Part shown: piece by piece, positions 6,356 to 8,122 of the stretch
Position numbering within the stretch: the stretch's first letter is position 1
Layout of the letters: each line of letters starts with the position of its first letter
Source: Bacteroidales bacterium
GTDB lineage: Bacteria; Bacteroidota; Bacteroidia; Bacteroidales; P3
Direction: 5' to 3'
DNA: 8,122 bases
Assembly: GCA_017647065.1 (NCBI GenBank)
Contig: JAGCLI010000312.1
Coordinates: 1 to 8,122 of the forward strand
Program-made: the position numbers and the translations under genes
Notes under the pieces: model-generated
What the model saw: the letters and a program-made list of their open reading frames with translations, nothing else
Told to the model about the DNA's origin: nothing
Databases searched by the model: none

Positions 6356-7185
6356 TGTTTTAAATGTTTTTTATATTCGTTGAATAATTCAATACATTGT
6401 TTTGCTTCTTCAATATCATGTACTCTTAAAATATCAGCCCCATTTTGAAGTGCAAACGCATGTAAAAATGTTGTGCCATTAAGGGCTTTGTCGGGCGAAG
6501 TATTAAGAGTCTTGTAAATCATGCTTTTTCGTGAAATTCCTGTTAGAATTGGAAGATTATAGATTTTGAATTCTTTCTGTTTTGCAAGTAAAAGATAGTT
6601 TTCTTCTATTGTTTTGCCAAAGCCAAAACCCAAATCTAAAATTATATCCTTAGCTCCGTATTCATATAATGCTTCAATACGTTCAGAAAAATATTGGTTT
6701 ATTTTAGTGATTTCTCCATTGTGAGTAAGTATGTAAGGAATGCTTAATTCTCCTATTGTTTTTAGCATTTGGTGGTCAAAGTTTCCTCCAGAAATGTCGT
6801 TAATTATATCTGCTCCTTCTGCAACAACAGCACGAGAAACTTCACTCCAAACAGTATCTATTGAAATAACTACATCTGGAAATTGCTTTCTTATTACTTT
6901 TAATATAGGAATAATTTTTGAGATTTCATCTTTTGCACAAACAAGCGTAGAACCCGGTCGAGTAGAACAAGCTCCGAGATCAATTATATCTGCCCCTTGC
7001 TCAATAAGTGACTGAGCTCTTAATATGGCATTATCAAGATTATTGTATTTTCCTCCATCAAAAAAGGAATCTTCTGTGACATTTAGTATTCCCATAAGTT
7101 TTGGGGAGGTGAACTCAAAAATATTTTTTTTGCAAATAATACTTTGCTTTCTGAAAAATGTTGTAATTTTACCCTCGCTAAACAT
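6352..7185 (-). CDS. folP: Dihydropteroate synthase
   Basis: Folate synthesis enzyme joining hydroxymethyl-dihydropterin pyrophosphate and p-aminobenzoate; the sulfonamide target. It has 277 residues with a TIM-barrel pattern. Visible sites are MGILNVTEDSFFDGG (31-45, Asn35), STRPG (74-78), SIDT (Asp110), INDISGG (Asn129), LDLGFGFGKT (Asp184), ISRKSMIY (Lys220) and RVHD (Arg254). These are the positions that bind the phosphate, pterin and pABA in characterised enzymes. Two departures: DLGFGFG replaces the normal DPGFGFG, and the usual MHMxGxP(x)xMQ segment is replaced by THNGEITKINQYF. This leaves His155 to Asp184 at 29 residues against about 45 in E. coli, by my recollection of that sequence. 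The frame is uninterrupted, so this is a deletion and not a frameshift. The start at 7185 is the only Met before the core. It heads the folP-cdaA pair and is divergent from the DUF1599 gene. Confidence 0.95.
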   Translation of the reverse strand: MFSEGKITTFFRKQSIICKKNIFEFTSPKLMGILNVTEDSFFDGGKYNNLDNAILRAQSLIEQGADIIDLGACSTRPGSTLVCAKDEISKIIPILKVIRKQFPDVVISIDTVWSEVSRAVVAEGADIINDISGGNFDHQMLKTIGELSIPYILTHNGEITKINQYFSERIEALYEYGAKDIILDLGFGFGKTIEENYLLLAKQKEFKIYNLPILTGISRKSMIYKTLNTSPDKALNGTTFLHAFALQNGADILRVHDIEEAKQCIELFNEYKKHLKQ

Positions 7186-7204
7186 TTTAATTTTTTTAAC
7201 CGTA

Positions 7205-7212
7205 CAAAGATA
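7205..7212 (-). promoter_or_regulatory. Bacteroidota-type -7 promoter element for folP-cdaA
   Basis: Read on the minus strand the sequence is TATCTTTG followed by TACGG, an exact TAnnTTTG match ending 19 bases before the folP start codon. The leader would therefore be very short. The region where a -33 element would fall is inside the first codons of the divergent gene, and I see no clear TTG there. Confidence 0.6.
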
Positions 7213-7221
7213 ATAAAAATT

Positions 7222-7758
7222 ATGAATAACACTAACATAGAATACGATAATGTTATAAAAAAGTGCAGAGAATTGTATGAGGCTAAGCTTTCTGATTATG
7301 GCACTTCTTGGAGAATTTTACGACTTTCCTCTCTTACTGATCAAATTTTTATAAAAGCATCTCGTATAAGAAGTATTCAAGAATCGGGAGAGCAAATGAT
7401 TGACGAGGGAATACTTTCTGAGTTTATTGGAATGATAAATTATGGTATTATTGCTTTGATTCAAATTGAGTTAAGAGATAGTTCTGAAATGGAATTGCCG
7501 ATAGAAAAAGCTCTTTCTTTGTATGATAAGTATGCTAATGAGACTAAAAATCTTATGTTAAAGAAAAATCATGACTATTCTGAGGCTTGGAGAGATATGA
7601 GAGTGAGTTCTATTACGGATTTGATATTAATGAAGATTTTTCGCTTAAAACAAATTGAGGATAATCAAGGAAAAACAAAGGTAAGCGAAGGGGTAGATGC
7701 TAATTATCAAGATATAGTTAATTATTCTGTATTTGCAAGTATAAAATTAGGTTTATAA
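7222..7758 (+). CDS. Tandem DUF1599 (Nmad1-like) protein
   Basis: Cytosolic protein of 178 residues built from two copies of one all-helical domain, residues about 14-85 and 107-176. Copy 1 has AKLSDYGTSWRILRLSSLTD (21-40); copy 2 has KKNHDYSEAWRDMRVSSITD (114-133), exactly 93 residues later. Both continue with K..R(I/L).(S/Q)I, an EG pair and an (I)NY helix. The domain corresponds to Pfam DUF1599, which I recall being renamed nucleotide modification associated domain 1; no activity is proven to my knowledge. The ATG at 7222 was chosen because family proteins start about ten residues before the first repeat. An in-frame ATG at 7144 would add 26 unrelated residues (MLSEKCCNF...) and overlap folP by 42 bp. 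One base separates its stop from the next ATG, so the pair is probably an operon. I could not identify its promoter. Confidence 0.88.
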   Translation: MNNTNIEYDNVIKKCRELYEAKLSDYGTSWRILRLSSLTDQIFIKASRIRSIQESGEQMIDEGILSEFIGMINYGIIALIQIELRDSSEMELPIEKALSLYDKYANETKNLMLKKNHDYSEAWRDMRVSSITDLILMKIFRLKQIEDNQGKTKVSEGVDANYQDIVNYSVFASIKLGL

Positions 7759-7759
7759 T

Positions 7760-8122
7760 ATGAAAGCACTTTCTGTTTTATTGAGAGCAATCTTTGGAGG
7801 AGTTTTTATTTTCTCAGGATTCGTAAAAGCAGTTGACCCTTGGGGAACAGCATACAAAATAGAAGAATATATTGCCGTTTTTGGAATGAATTGGCTTACT
7901 GATGCAATTTCATTTCTTCCTGTAACACTTTCTATTCTCCTTAGTTCATTAGAATTTATGATAGGTGTTTTGATATTTTTTGGCTTTTTCCCTAAGCTAT
8001 CTAAGTATTCAGCGGCTATTATTATGGGCTTTTTTACCATTCTTACCTTTATTGATGCATTAACTAATAAGGTTGATGATTGTGGTTGTTTTGGCGATGC
8101 AATAAAACTAACAAATTGGGAA
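7760..8122 (+). CDS. DoxX/MauE-like membrane protein, 3'-truncated by the window edge
   Basis: The first 121 codons are present and open to the right edge. Hydrophobic helices lie at about 6-22, 52-76 and 84-100. The sequence matches the Bacteroidota DoxX/MauE-like family (BT_3928 type) that I recall: GGVFIFSGFVKAVDPWGT (13-30), then KIEEY (33-37), SSLEFMIGV (62-70) and the DCGCFGDAIKLTNWE stretch (107-121). Cys108 and Cys110 form a CGC motif, which suggests quinone- or thiol-linked redox chemistry as in MauE/VKOR-like proteins; this is an inference. In relatives the protein is about 360 residues, so some two thirds is missing. It begins one base after the DUF1599 stop. In Bacteroidales genomes tpiA usually comes next, but that cannot be seen here. 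Confidence 0.88.
   Translation, partial: MKALSVLLRAIFGGVFIFSGFVKAVDPWGTAYKIEEYIAVFGMNWLTDAISFLPVTLSILLSSLEFMIGVLIFFGFFPKLSKYSAAIIMGFFTILTFIDALTNKVDDCGCFGDAIKLTNWE

Noticed and set aside
6740..7015. Plus-strand open frame of 91 codons opposite folP
   Set aside because: Antisense to the conserved pterin-binding core of folP, with no domain signature.
7132..7146. ATACTTTG near 7139-7146 as a promoter for the DUF1599 gene
   Set aside because: It has only one base between TA and TTTG, lies inside folP and would need a long leader, so the match is too weak to annotate.
7144..7221. Upstream in-frame ATG extending the DUF1599 protein by 26 residues
   Set aside because: The extension overlaps the folP 5' end, has no resemblance to the family and precedes an ATG at 7222 that fits the usual N-terminus.
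7753..8040. Minus-strand open frame of 95 codons opposite the DoxX/MauE-like gene
   Set aside because: It is antisense to a recognisable family protein and shows no family features of its own.
1..8122. CRISPR array, tRNA/rRNA, insertion sequence, toxin-antitoxin or defence island
   Set aside because: No regularly spaced repeats, no tRNA-like cloverleaf, no transposase or recombinase motifs and no recognisable defence genes were found by eye on either strand.

Overview
The window is AT-rich bacterial DNA that reads as a piece of Bacteroidota chromosome, probably Bacteroidales. The evidence is: promoter -7 elements of the TAnnTTTG type, weak purine-only ribosome binding sites, a SHEIQTP-type histidine kinase beside a PepSY-like lipoprotein, an enlarged LptF/LptG-type permease, and the gene order folP-cdaA divergent from DUF1599-DoxX/MauE. 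I recall that order as typical of Bacteroidales, where tpiA often follows just beyond the right edge. The standard code is used, with TAA and TGA stops. No tRNA, rRNA, CRISPR array, insertion sequence or phage gene is visible.

Layout. (1) Positions 1-1611: the 3' part of a sensor histidine kinase, open through the left edge, then a small two-repeat PepSY-like lipoprotein. Between them is a 9-bp direct repeat with 11-bp periodicity placed just upstream of a good -7 element. This is the architecture expected for an OmpR/PhoB-type response regulator and suggests that the kinase system controls the lipoprotein. (2) Positions 1612-1805: a strong hairpin terminator, a second long AT-rich inverted repeat, and a promoter. 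(3) Positions 1806-5574: a three-gene operon on the + strand, coupled by two ATGA overlaps: an LptF/LptG-type permease and two family-4-like glycosyltransferases. It is probably an envelope glycolipid or polysaccharide unit. (4) Positions 7185-5564 on the - strand: folP (dihydropteroate synthase) and cdaA (membrane diadenylate cyclase), also coupled by an ATGA overlap. cdaA converges on the second glycosyltransferase with an 11-bp overlap of coding ends. (5) Positions 7222-8122 on the + strand: a duplicated DUF1599 protein and the start of a DoxX/MauE-like membrane protein, cut by the right edge.

Most of the window is housekeeping or envelope biology. I do not see a clearly new defence or mobile system. 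The most informative details are the candidate response-regulator operator at 1089-1110, a shortened dihydropteroate synthase that keeps its ligand-binding residues, the tandem DUF1599 protein in which only one half keeps an acidic residue of a MazG-like pattern, and the tight folate/c-di-AMP gene coupling.
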